A DNA stretch of 5,267 nucleotides from assembly GCA_020720945.1 (NCBI GenBank), contig DYNR01000168.1, positions 1 through 5,267 of the forward strand, written 5' to 3'. Source of the DNA: Chthoniobacter flavus. GTDB lineage: Bacteria > Verrucomicrobiota > Verrucomicrobiia > Chthoniobacterales > DYNR01. Position numbers and translations under genes: made by a program. Positions 1 to 5,267 of this stretch are shown piece by piece (the stretch's first letter is position 1; each line of letters opens with the position of its first letter). The notes below the pieces were generated by a model. That model worked only from the letters and a program-made list of their open reading frames with translations, had not been told where the DNA came from and did no database searches.

Positions 1-141
1 CGTCGTAACGCATTCAGCATCAATGTAACCGGCGTTTTTCTATGGGATGGCTGTGTAAGGGAATCAGAATTTGCAAATATCCCTCTTTATCCCGCAATGT
101 GGGCGGAGCATCTTGCTCTGGTTTCTTCTCAAGCAGTATAA
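1..141 (+). CDS. Possible 3' end of a convergent gene, unknown product
   Basis: Frame 1 of the plus strand is open from the window edge to a TAA at 139-141, giving 46 residues that begin RRNAFSINVTGVFLWDG and end WAEHLALVSSQAV. If real, it is the C-terminus of a gene that starts outside the window and converges on cinA, leaving a 56-base gap between the stops. I recognise no family. Composition is more AT-rich than the operon and lacks its strong strand skew. An open stretch of 46 codons across six frames is not rare by chance, so this is weak support. A non-coding spacer is the alternative. Confidence 0.25.
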   Translation, partial: RRNAFSINVTGVFLWDGCVRESEFANIPLYPAMWAEHLALVSSQAV

Positions 142-197
142 CAGCATTTTCCGCTTCCCTAAGAGGAAAAGGGATGGCTAGGCGCTGCGTGCGATAT

Positions 198-1433
198 TTA
201 TTTTTGCGAGGTTCTTAACTTGCGGCGGAGGGCATCGAGGGCGGTTTGCGAAGCCACTTGTTTGAAGGCGTTGCGATCGTAAGGGTAACAGGCTTGCCAA
301 ACTGCCGTTTCTTCGCCGCGTGCCGCCAAGCCGAAGAAAATAGTGCCTTGTGGTTTTTCTGGGGAGCCTCCGCCCGGTCCGGCGATCCCTGTCGTGGAGA
401 GGGCGTAAGTTGCGCCGCTGGCGAGCAAGGCACCTTCCGCCATGGCTTTGGCGACGGGGGCACTTACCGCGCCAAAATTTTCGAGAAGTTTTTCTCCGAC
501 ATGGAGTTGCGAAGTTTTTGCGGAGTTTGCGTAGGTGACGAAGCCTGCCAGAAAAACGGCGCTGGCACCGGGGACATCCGTGATCCGGCTGGCGATCTGT
601 CCCCCCGTGCAAGATTCCGCTACGGCGAGGGTCGCGTTTTGTTCGGCCAGAGAGCGGACGACGACGCTTTCGAGGCTTTCTTGGGAGGTGGAGACTAGGT
701 TTTCGCCGAGAGTGGCCAAGATGCGGTCGTGCCAGCGGGCGAGGGCGGACGGGGTGCCTACGAGGCGGAAGTCCACTTCGTTCAAGCGGGCGCAATAGCC
801 GACTTCCAAAATTCCTTGGAGTTCGATGTGGCGACCGATGATTTCTTCTACGGCAGATTCGCCCATGCCGACGACGCGGTAGGTGCGGGCGGTGAGGTCG
901 GAGGAAATGCGGGAGCGCAGAAGCGGGGCGACCGAGTTTTCAAAAATTGGCTGGAGTTCGCGAGGCGGGCCGGGGAGAAGGAAAATTTCAGGCCAGCCCG
1001 GTTTGAGATTTTTTGGAAAATGGAGGCCGGGTGCGGTGCCGTTTTGGTTTGGGAGGACGGAGGCACCGCGAGGGACGAGGGCTTGGCGGAGGATGGGTTC
1101 GGTCAAGGAGATGCCGCGTTTGCTGAAGCGTTCGCGGATGTGTTCTGCGGTTGCGGGGTCTTGTTCTAGCGGGAGGTCGAGGAGTTCGGCGCAAATTTCG
1201 CGGGTGACATCATCCGAGGTGGGGCCGAGTCCGCCGGTGACGATGAGGATGTCAGGGTGGCGGTTTTTTGCTTCGCAGAGGGCGTCGCGGATGGCTGGGC
1301 CATCGGGGACGGCGGTTTGTTGAGAGATTCGTAACCCCAAGGAAAGCAGAGAGTTGCCGATCCAAGAAAGGTGGGAGTTGGCGACCGAACCGAGGAGGAG
1401 TTCCGTGCCGGTGTTGAGGAGTTCGATTTTCAT
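198..1433 (-). CDS. cinA: CinA: NMN amidohydrolase / competence-damage inducible protein
   Basis: Two-domain CinA of 411 residues, the usual length for the family. Residues 1-170 form the MoCF/molybdopterin-binding-like domain (COG1058), with GTELLLG at 9-15, TGGLGPTSDDVT at 66-77, GTAPG at 132-136 and LPGPPREL at 153-160. In characterised CinA proteins this domain acts on ADP-ribose. Residues from about 255 form the PncC-type domain, which hydrolyses nicotinamide mononucleotide to nicotinic acid mononucleotide plus ammonia in NAD recycling. It shows AESCTGG at 272-278 (S274 is the likely catalytic serine), FVTYANSAK at 298-306 and TGIAGPGGG at 348-356. All key motifs are intact. The enzyme should be cytosolic. 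The ATG is fixed by the conserved MKIELLNTGTE start. It lies 14 bases after the upstream gene's TAA with no Shine-Dalgarno sequence, and is probably the last gene of the operon. A role in DNA uptake is possible but not shown here. Confidence 0.97.
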   Translation of the reverse strand: MKIELLNTGTELLLGSVANSHLSWIGNSLLSLGLRISQQTAVPDGPAIRDALCEAKNRHPDILIVTGGLGPTSDDVTREICAELLDLPLEQDPATAEHIRERFSKRGISLTEPILRQALVPRGASVLPNQNGTAPGLHFPKNLKPGWPEIFLLPGPPRELQPIFENSVAPLLRSRISSDLTARTYRVVGMGESAVEEIIGRHIELQGILEVGYCARLNEVDFRLVGTPSALARWHDRILATLGENLVSTSQESLESVVVRSLAEQNATLAVAESCTGGQIASRITDVPGASAVFLAGFVTYANSAKTSQLHVGEKLLENFGAVSAPVAKAMAEGALLASGATYALSTTGIAGPGGGSPEKPQGTIFFGLAARGEETAVWQACYPYDRNAFKQVASQTALDALRRKLRTSQK

Positions 1434-1447
1434 AGGGAGCGGGAGAA

Positions 1448-2791
1448 TTATTTGGTTTCGCAGGCATCGAGTGTGCGGGAAAGTGCGTCGCGGCGAGGGT
1501 CTGGGGTGAAAGCCTCGAGTTGTGTTTTGAGGATGAGGCGGAATTGGGGGTCAGGTGCACCTTTGCAGTTCACCTCGTAGGCGTTCATGGTGTCGTTGAT
1601 CGAGTTGCCTGCTTGGCGGACGAGGGAGAGGAGTTCTGTCGTGCGGGCGAGTTTTTTTTCGATGTTGGTTTTGGGTCGGCGGGCGAGGGTGAAAGCGCTT
1701 TCGCGGAGGTCGCGCAGGAGCGGGGCCACCATCGGATTTGCGCGGGTTTCGAGCTGGATGAGGCCGGTGGCGATGGTGGTTAGTTTCAGGGGGCCGCCCT
1801 GTTGTTTTGCGATTTCCGGGAAGGCCAGTGAACCGGAGAGCATTTTTTTTTCTTTGTTGCGGGCTACGGTTTCCGCGTGGACATCAAGGATTTTATCGAG
1901 CTGTTTGAAAGTTTCCGAAAAAGTCAGGAGCTCCGTCCGTTTGGAAGAAGCCATGCGAGCCAGAGTCAAAATCCATTGCCGTTCCAATTTTTCTTGGGAA
2001 CCGCCGAAGGAAGGGAACGCTTTGAGAATCGCATCGAGGTTTAGTTCGTGTTCTCCCATCATCGAGCAGAGGTTGCGGAAGCAGGCGGGGCCGTTTGGTT
2101 GTTCTTGGAGGACGCGCAAGAGGCCGAGGCAGAGGAGGCGGGAAACGGTGGCATCGGCGACGCTGCCGGTCGTGTTTTTTTGGGTGAGGACGCTGGAGAG
2201 TGTCGGAGGTTTCGGGGCGTTTAGGATTCCCTCCAAGAGGTGGGTGGGGAGAGGATTTTTTTTGCTGAGCCATTGTTGGACAAGGGCTTGCGTGAGCCAG
2301 AAAGGGGGAGTGCGGTAGGTTTTATTGAGGGCGGGCGGGGTGGAGCGAGAGGAGAGTTCGCCGATGAGGGCGTGGAAGAACCATTCCGCCAGCTCCGGGG
2401 AACCGACGGATTTTGGGTCGAAAACGGTGAGTTGGATGCGGAGGGAGTTTCCGTCGCCGAAGAGGTAGTTGACTTGGGCGAGGTGTTTGGTTTTTTTGTT
2501 TGGGTCGTCCGAGAAAAAAACAGAAATGGGGTAAGACCAAGAGGAGGGGGGACCGATCTGGGATTGCCAAGAGGCGAGGATTTGGTCGGCAAACCCGGTG
2601 GTGTCGAAACGGAGGGAGCGGTCCGGGGATTGGACAAAAAACTGTTTCGACTGGTTTTGCGCGGTGTTGGTCGTCAGGGTTTGGTCTGCGGTTGCGGAGT
2701 GGAGCGGATGTCCAATTGCGCAGGAACAGAGGAACCCAGCGAGGATTGCATGAGCGGAGTGGAGTGGAGGGAAGGTCTTTTTGATGTCCAC
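1448..2791 (-). CDS. Exported protein with a degenerate peptidase MA-like (gluzincin) region
   Basis: Predicted as 447 residues from a GTG at 2789-2791. The frame stays open to an ATG at 2929, but the GTG places a signal peptide at the N-terminus: basic residues, then AILAGFLCSCAIG at about 15-27, with a possible cleavage after SATA (about residue 35). LCSC at 21-24 could be a poor lipobox. No ATG, GTG or TTG follows for many codons. Residues 55-190 resemble the peptidase MA fold: ISVFFS strand, LAEWFFHAL at 134-142 where active members have a HExxH helix, then PPFWLTQALVQQWL at 162-175, where they have a WLxEG motif. The zinc ligands and catalytic Glu appear replaced, so it is probably not an active protease. 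The C-terminal half is mostly helical, without a recognised domain. The gene overlaps the preceding zinc-ribbon gene by about 118 bases and is followed closely by cinA. Location is inferred as periplasmic or cell envelope; function is unknown. Confidence 0.72.
   Translation of the reverse strand: MDIKKTFPPLHSAHAILAGFLCSCAIGHPLHSATADQTLTTNTAQNQSKQFFVQSPDRSLRFDTTGFADQILASWQSQIGPPSSWSYPISVFFSDDPNKKTKHLAQVNYLFGDGNSLRIQLTVFDPKSVGSPELAEWFFHALIGELSSRSTPPALNKTYRTPPFWLTQALVQQWLSKKNPLPTHLLEGILNAPKPPTLSSVLTQKNTTGSVADATVSRLLCLGLLRVLQEQPNGPACFRNLCSMMGEHELNLDAILKAFPSFGGSQEKLERQWILTLARMASSKRTELLTFSETFKQLDKILDVHAETVARNKEKKMLSGSLAFPEIAKQQGGPLKLTTIATGLIQLETRANPMVAPLLRDLRESAFTLARRPKTNIEKKLARTTELLSLVRQAGNSINDTMNAYEVNCKGAPDPQFRLILKTQLEAFTPDPRRDALSRTLDACETK
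1843..1851 (-). repeat. A9 homopolymer inside the exported-protein gene
   Basis: Nine T on the plus strand, so nine A in the mRNA, spanning the codons for E314 to M317 (GTG numbering; codons GAA AAA AAA ATG). Runs of eight A also occur in this gene at 2256-2263 and 1652-1659. Such tracts can cause polymerase slippage. No in-frame product switch was identified, so this is only a sequence observation. Confidence 0.9.
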
Positions 2792-3567
2792 GAGGCTTCG
2801 ATTTCTTTTGGGGTGATTTTTATCGATTGGGCGGCGGAAAGAGAGTTTAGCTGGGGGCGGTAGGAATCTGCGAAGGGAAGATACCATGGGAGTAGGCTTT
2901 GGGCGATATTGGGTTCGACGGGCAAGCACCCGATAAAAAAGGATTCGAGTGCGAGGGAGTTTTGGGAAGAGATGGCGTTTAGCGCGAATTTTGCGCGGAG
3001 CGTGGTGGTATTTTTTCCTGCGGCGATTTCGACACCGAAGACGAAGGAGCGCGAGTCGAGTTGGACAAACTGGCGGAGCACCTGGAAATCTTGGCCGAAA
3101 AGGCGGACGGATTGGTTGCGTGGTTGCCGGGTTGCGAGGAAGGCGTTGATTTGTTTTTGGGTGACAGAAAATCCGCCTTGGTAAGTCGGGTGGGTGACCA
3201 GTTTGAGCTGTTGCTCTAGGACGAGGCTCGTGTGGGGGTCGCGGGTTGCTTTTGGCGGCGTATCTGATGGGGGACGGAGAGCCAGAATCGCTGCGGCACT
3301 GAGGGCGGCGAAGGGTGCCAATCCGACGGCTGAAACGATCAGGGATGCGAGGAGGTTTGAGAAGGTGAAGGGGTCCGACTTCCGGGGTAGCGGTTTAGAA
3401 AAAGACGGTGGCTGCGAGGGGGGGGGAGGGGCGGAATCGTCGTCCGGGGAGGAGGCATCCCCTTCTTTTTTCGGCTGGAGTTTTGGGAGGCGAACCCCGC
3501 AATTCGAGCAAAAAATTTCTTCTGGGGGATTTTCCGTTCCGCAGGTAATGCAGGCGGTAGGTTTCAT
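2674..3567 (-). CDS. Membrane-anchored zinc-ribbon protein of unknown function
   Basis: 297 residues. The N-terminus is a short zinc ribbon with CxxC pairs at C6/C9 and C20/C23 (CITCG and CSNCG). An acidic then proline-rich linker follows (about 36-62, with PPPP at 47-50), then one hydrophobic segment at about 70-97 (NLLASLIVSAVGLAPFAALS and onward), which is the likely membrane anchor. Residues 125-262 form a soluble domain with GGFSVTQKQINAFLATR, a pattern seen in extracytoplasmic lipid-binding-like or YpmS-like proteins, though that link is only a suggestion. The expected topology is ribbon in the cytoplasm, C-terminal domain outside. The ATG overlaps the upstream gene's TGA as ATGA (3564-3567), so it is probably translationally coupled. 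No Shine-Dalgarno is present. The last 118 bases overlap the start of the following gene in another frame. The function is not known. Confidence 0.85.
   Translation of the reverse strand: MKPTACITCGTENPPEEIFCSNCGVRLPKLQPKKEGDASSPDDDSAPPPPSQPPSFSKPLPRKSDPFTFSNLLASLIVSAVGLAPFAALSAAAILALRPPSDTPPKATRDPHTSLVLEQQLKLVTHPTYQGGFSVTQKQINAFLATRQPRNQSVRLFGQDFQVLRQFVQLDSRSFVFGVEIAAGKNTTTLRAKFALNAISSQNSLALESFFIGCLPVEPNIAQSLLPWYLPFADSYRPQLNSLSAAQSIKITPKEIEASWTSKRPSLHSTPLMQSSLGSSVPAQLDIRSTPQPQTKP
3418..3426 (-). repeat. C9 homopolymer in the proline linker of the zinc-ribbon gene
   Basis: Nine G on the plus strand (nine C in the coding strand), exactly the codons for P48, P49 and P50, followed on the plus strand by an A and four more G. 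Gain or loss of one base would shift the frame before the membrane segment. Tracts of this kind can be slippage-prone. No evidence of phase variation is visible in one sequence. Confidence 0.92.
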
Positions 3568-3902
3568 GCTGCTGGCGTCGTAGATGGTTTGCTTTCAGCC
3601 GGTTTCGGTGTTGCGGTTTCTTTTTTTGAACTATCGGAAGAGGGGGTGCTGGAGGGGGCGGGAGAGGAGTCTTTTTTTGCCCCTTCTTTGTAGCTGTCGC
3701 TGCGGTAGTCCGTGATATAAAAGCCGCTTCCTTTGAAAATCAGGCCTGCGCCAGTGCCGATGAGGCGTTTGACTTCGCCTTGTCCCCAAGGTTCTTGCAG
3801 GCATTTGTCTTGCGGGCAAACTTTGACGGCATCGTCTTTCATCGACTGGACCATTTCAAAAGTTTTGTTGCACTTCGCGCATTCGTATTCGTAAGTAGGC
3901 AT
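3564..3902 (-). CDS. FmdB family zinc-ribbon protein
   Basis: 112 residues. The first 70 match the FmdB/CxxC putative regulatory family: MPTYEYECAKC start, CxxC at C8/C11, a second pair at C29/C34 (CPQDKC, with four residues between instead of the usual two), then GAGLIFKGSGFYITDYRS at 51-68, a hallmark of the family. The pairs should bind one zinc ion. Residues 74-112 are a low-complexity Ser/Pro/Thr/Lys tail, probably disordered and typical of longer members. The name comes from a proposed regulator of formamidase expression in methylotrophs; a role as a transcription regulator here is not established. The start is fixed by the conserved MPTYEY. It lies 38 bases after the DUF1015 stop, with no Shine-Dalgarno sequence, and its TGA overlaps the next ATG. 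Confidence 0.95.
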   Translation of the reverse strand: MPTYEYECAKCNKTFEMVQSMKDDAVKVCPQDKCLQEPWGQGEVKRLIGTGAGLIFKGSGFYITDYRSDSYKEGAKKDSSPAPSSTPSSDSSKKETATPKPAESKPSTTPAA

Positions 3903-3940
3903 GGTAGGAAAGAGGTGGTTTTGCGGAAAAAAATGTTGGG

Positions 3941-5161
3941 TCAGAAGGTGTGGATGAAGAGTCCCGAGCGGAGTTTGGGTTCAAACCAAGTGCTTTTTGG
4001 AGGCATGATTTGTCCTGCATCGGCGATGTCCATGAGTTGGTCAACCGTGGTTGGGAACATCGAAAAAGCGATGGCGCCGCGGCCGTTTTCGACGCGTTGG
4101 ACGAGTTCTTTGGTTCCACGGATTCCTCCCACAAAGTCGATTCGCTGGCTTGTCCGCGGGTCATCGATTCCGAGGAGAGGGGCGAGGATTTCATTTTGGA
4201 GGACGCTGACATCCAGGCGCGAGACGGGGTCTGCGTGGGATTGGTCGGGGATCTGCAATCCATACCATTTGCCGCCGAGGAACATCGAAATTTTCCCTGG
4301 GGCATCTGGCGAGTCCGAAGCGTTTTCCGAGACCGCGAATTTTTCTTTTACGGCGGCGAGGAACTCTTCTTGCGAACGGCCGTTCAAGTCGGCGACGATG
4401 CGGTTGTAGGGGAGGATTTTGAGTTGGGTAGCGGGGAATAAAACGGCGAGGAACCAGTTGTAATCCTCTGAGCCAGAGTGAGAAGGATTTTTTTCGCGGA
4501 GTTCCTTGCCGACGCGGGCAGCGCTGGCGGTGCGGTGGTGGCCGTCGGCGACATAGGAGCACGGAATTTTTGCGAAAGCGCGGGTGAAGGCCTCGCCGCC
4601 TTCGATGCGCCAGACTTTGTGGGAGATGCCGTCCGGGGCGACAAAATCGAAAAGGGGTGTTTCTTTGCGGGCGGAGTCCACGAGGGCATCGATTTGTGCA
4701 TCGTCGCGGTAGGTCAAGAAAATCGGGCCCGTGTTTGCGCGGAGGTCGCCGACGAGGCGGGTGCGGTCGTCTTCTTTGTCCTTCCGTGTTTTTTCGTGTT
4801 TTTTGATGAGGTCGTTTTCGTAGTCTTCGATGTTGCAGACGGCGGCGATTCCCGTTTGGGTGTGGGTTCCCATGGTCAGTTCGTAGAGGTAGATGCAGGG
4901 GGTGGACTCGCGTTCGAGAACCCCGTCTTTTTGGAGCTTTTGAAAATTTTCAACGGCTTTGGCGTAAACGGCATCCGAGTGAATGTCGGTGCCCGGCGGG
5001 CAATCAATTTCCGCGCGGTCCACATGGAGGAGGGAAGATGGGTTGCCGGCAGCAAGGGCGGCAGCTTCTTGCGAATCAATGACATCGTAAGGGACGCAGG
5101 CGACATCGGCGACTAAATCGGCGGACGGGCGAAGACCTTGAAAGGAGCGGATTTTTAACAT
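3941..5161 (-). CDS. DUF1015 family protein
   Basis: 406 residues, full length for DUF1015 (about 400). Family landmarks are present in order: IRSFQGLRP at 4-12, VPYDVID at 23-29, NPSSLLHV at 40-47, HEKTRKDKEDDRTRL at 122-136, ADGHHRTASA at 205-214, LKILPYNR at 247-254, and the C-terminal MPPKSTWFEPKLRSGLF at 386-402. No signal peptide or membrane segment, so it should be cytosolic. The biochemical role is not established. Members are often found near serine-biosynthesis genes in other bacteria, but none is in this window. The GHHR motif recalls the nucleotide-binding motif of the ParB/sulfiredoxin/serine kinase fold; this is an inference. The ATG agrees with the family N-terminus and is 11 bases from a -10 box, implying a very short leader. 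First gene of the operon. Confidence 0.95.
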   Translation of the reverse strand: MLKIRSFQGLRPSADLVADVACVPYDVIDSQEAAALAAGNPSSLLHVDRAEIDCPPGTDIHSDAVYAKAVENFQKLQKDGVLERESTPCIYLYELTMGTHTQTGIAAVCNIEDYENDLIKKHEKTRKDKEDDRTRLVGDLRANTGPIFLTYRDDAQIDALVDSARKETPLFDFVAPDGISHKVWRIEGGEAFTRAFAKIPCSYVADGHHRTASAARVGKELREKNPSHSGSEDYNWFLAVLFPATQLKILPYNRIVADLNGRSQEEFLAAVKEKFAVSENASDSPDAPGKISMFLGGKWYGLQIPDQSHADPVSRLDVSVLQNEILAPLLGIDDPRTSQRIDFVGGIRGTKELVQRVENGRGAIAFSMFPTTVDQLMDIADAGQIMPPKSTWFEPKLRSGLFIHTF

Positions 5162-5172
5162 AGGTGTGCGGT

Positions 5173-5201
5173 TTTTTAACCCCTCTAGCGAGAAATGTCA
5201 A
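5173..5201 (-). promoter_or_regulatory. Sigma70-type promoter for the DUF1015-cinA operon
   Basis: On the minus strand, a perfect -35 box TTGACA (5201-5196) is followed by a 17-base spacer and TAAAAA (5178-5173), which matches four of six bases of TATAAT. Transcription would be expected to start around 5165-5168, only about 4-6 bases upstream of the ATG at 5161. The surrounding DNA is AT-rich, as expected of a promoter. Confidence 0.6.
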
Positions 5202-5204
5202 AAC

Positions 5205-5233
5205 TTGAAAATAACCTGAATCCGTGAGATAAC
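5205..5233 (+). promoter_or_regulatory. Possible divergent promoter
   Basis: TTGAAA (5205-5210), a 17-base spacer and GATAAC (5228-5233) resemble sigma70 boxes at five and four of six positions. It would drive a gene to the right of the window. Its -35 lies three bases from the -35 of the leftward promoter, so the two would be back to back. A GTG at 5238-5240 opens a frame that reaches the window edge (MNLCNQLGCK if GTG is read as Met), too short to call a gene. Chance matches at this level are common in AT-rich DNA. Confidence 0.25.
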
Positions 5234-5267
5234 TGCTGTGAATCTCTGTAATCAATTGGGCTGCAAA

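Noticed and set aside
104..120. Hairpin GAGCA-TCT-TGCTC as a terminator for cinA
   Set aside because: The stem is only five clean base pairs and no T-run follows on either strand.
63..147. Short minus-strand frame of 27 codons starting ATGCTGTTATACTGC
   Set aside because: Too short, no ribosome binding site, no recognisable motif.
147..174. Inverted repeats TTTTCC/GGAAAA and TCCCT/AGGGA as a terminator between convergent genes
   Set aside because: Short stems with long loops compete with each other, and there is no T-tract after them.
44..179. Direct repeat GGGATGGCT at 44-52 and 171-179
   Set aside because: A single nine-base match in about 200 bases is plausible by chance, and nothing element-like lies between the copies.
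246..698. Plus-strand open frames of 150-240 codons opposite cinA and the exported-protein gene
   Set aside because: They are antisense shadows of well-supported genes, with no recognisable domains.
2792..2929. Upstream ATG starts (2929 or 2887) for the exported protein
   Set aside because: They add a basic, proline-rich stretch before the signal peptide and lengthen the overlap to more than 200 bases; the GTG fits better.

Overview
The window looks like a single bacterial operon read leftward (minus strand). Five tightly packed genes fill positions 198-5161: a DUF1015 protein, a FmdB-type zinc-ribbon protein, a membrane-anchored zinc-ribbon protein, an exported protein that looks like an inactivated metallopeptidase, and the NMN deamidase/competence protein CinA. 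The style of the FmdB and DUF1015 proteins, and the absence of a Shine-Dalgarno sequence at every start, suggest a Gram-negative of the PVC group, perhaps Verrucomicrobiota. This is a judgement by eye and is not proven. No mobile element, CRISPR array, tRNA or rRNA was seen.

Right end (5162-5267): an AT-rich leader with a well-formed sigma70-type promoter (TTGACA, 17-base spacer, TAAAAA) reading left. Its expected start of transcription lies only about 4-6 bases before the DUF1015 ATG, so that gene may be translated from a nearly leaderless mRNA. A weaker promoter-like pair reads right, with its -35 box back to back with the first.

Operon (5161 to 198): DUF1015 to fmdB-like has a 38-base gap. 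The fmdB-like gene overlaps the zinc-ribbon membrane gene by 4 bases (ATGA). The zinc-ribbon gene overlaps the exported-protein gene by about 118 bases if the GTG start is right. A 14-base gap follows, then cinA. The close spacing argues for one transcript and translational coupling. CinA has a known role in NAD recycling. FmdB and DUF1015 have no firmly established role, and the two middle genes look like an envelope pair of unknown function.

Left end (1-197): no strong gene. One plus-strand frame stays open from the window edge to a TAA at 139-141 and could be the tail of a convergent gene. Positions 142-197 hold only weak inverted repeats and no convincing terminator.

Across the operon the coding strand is unusually pyrimidine-rich (C well above G). 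This is opposite to the common pattern of purine-rich mRNA.
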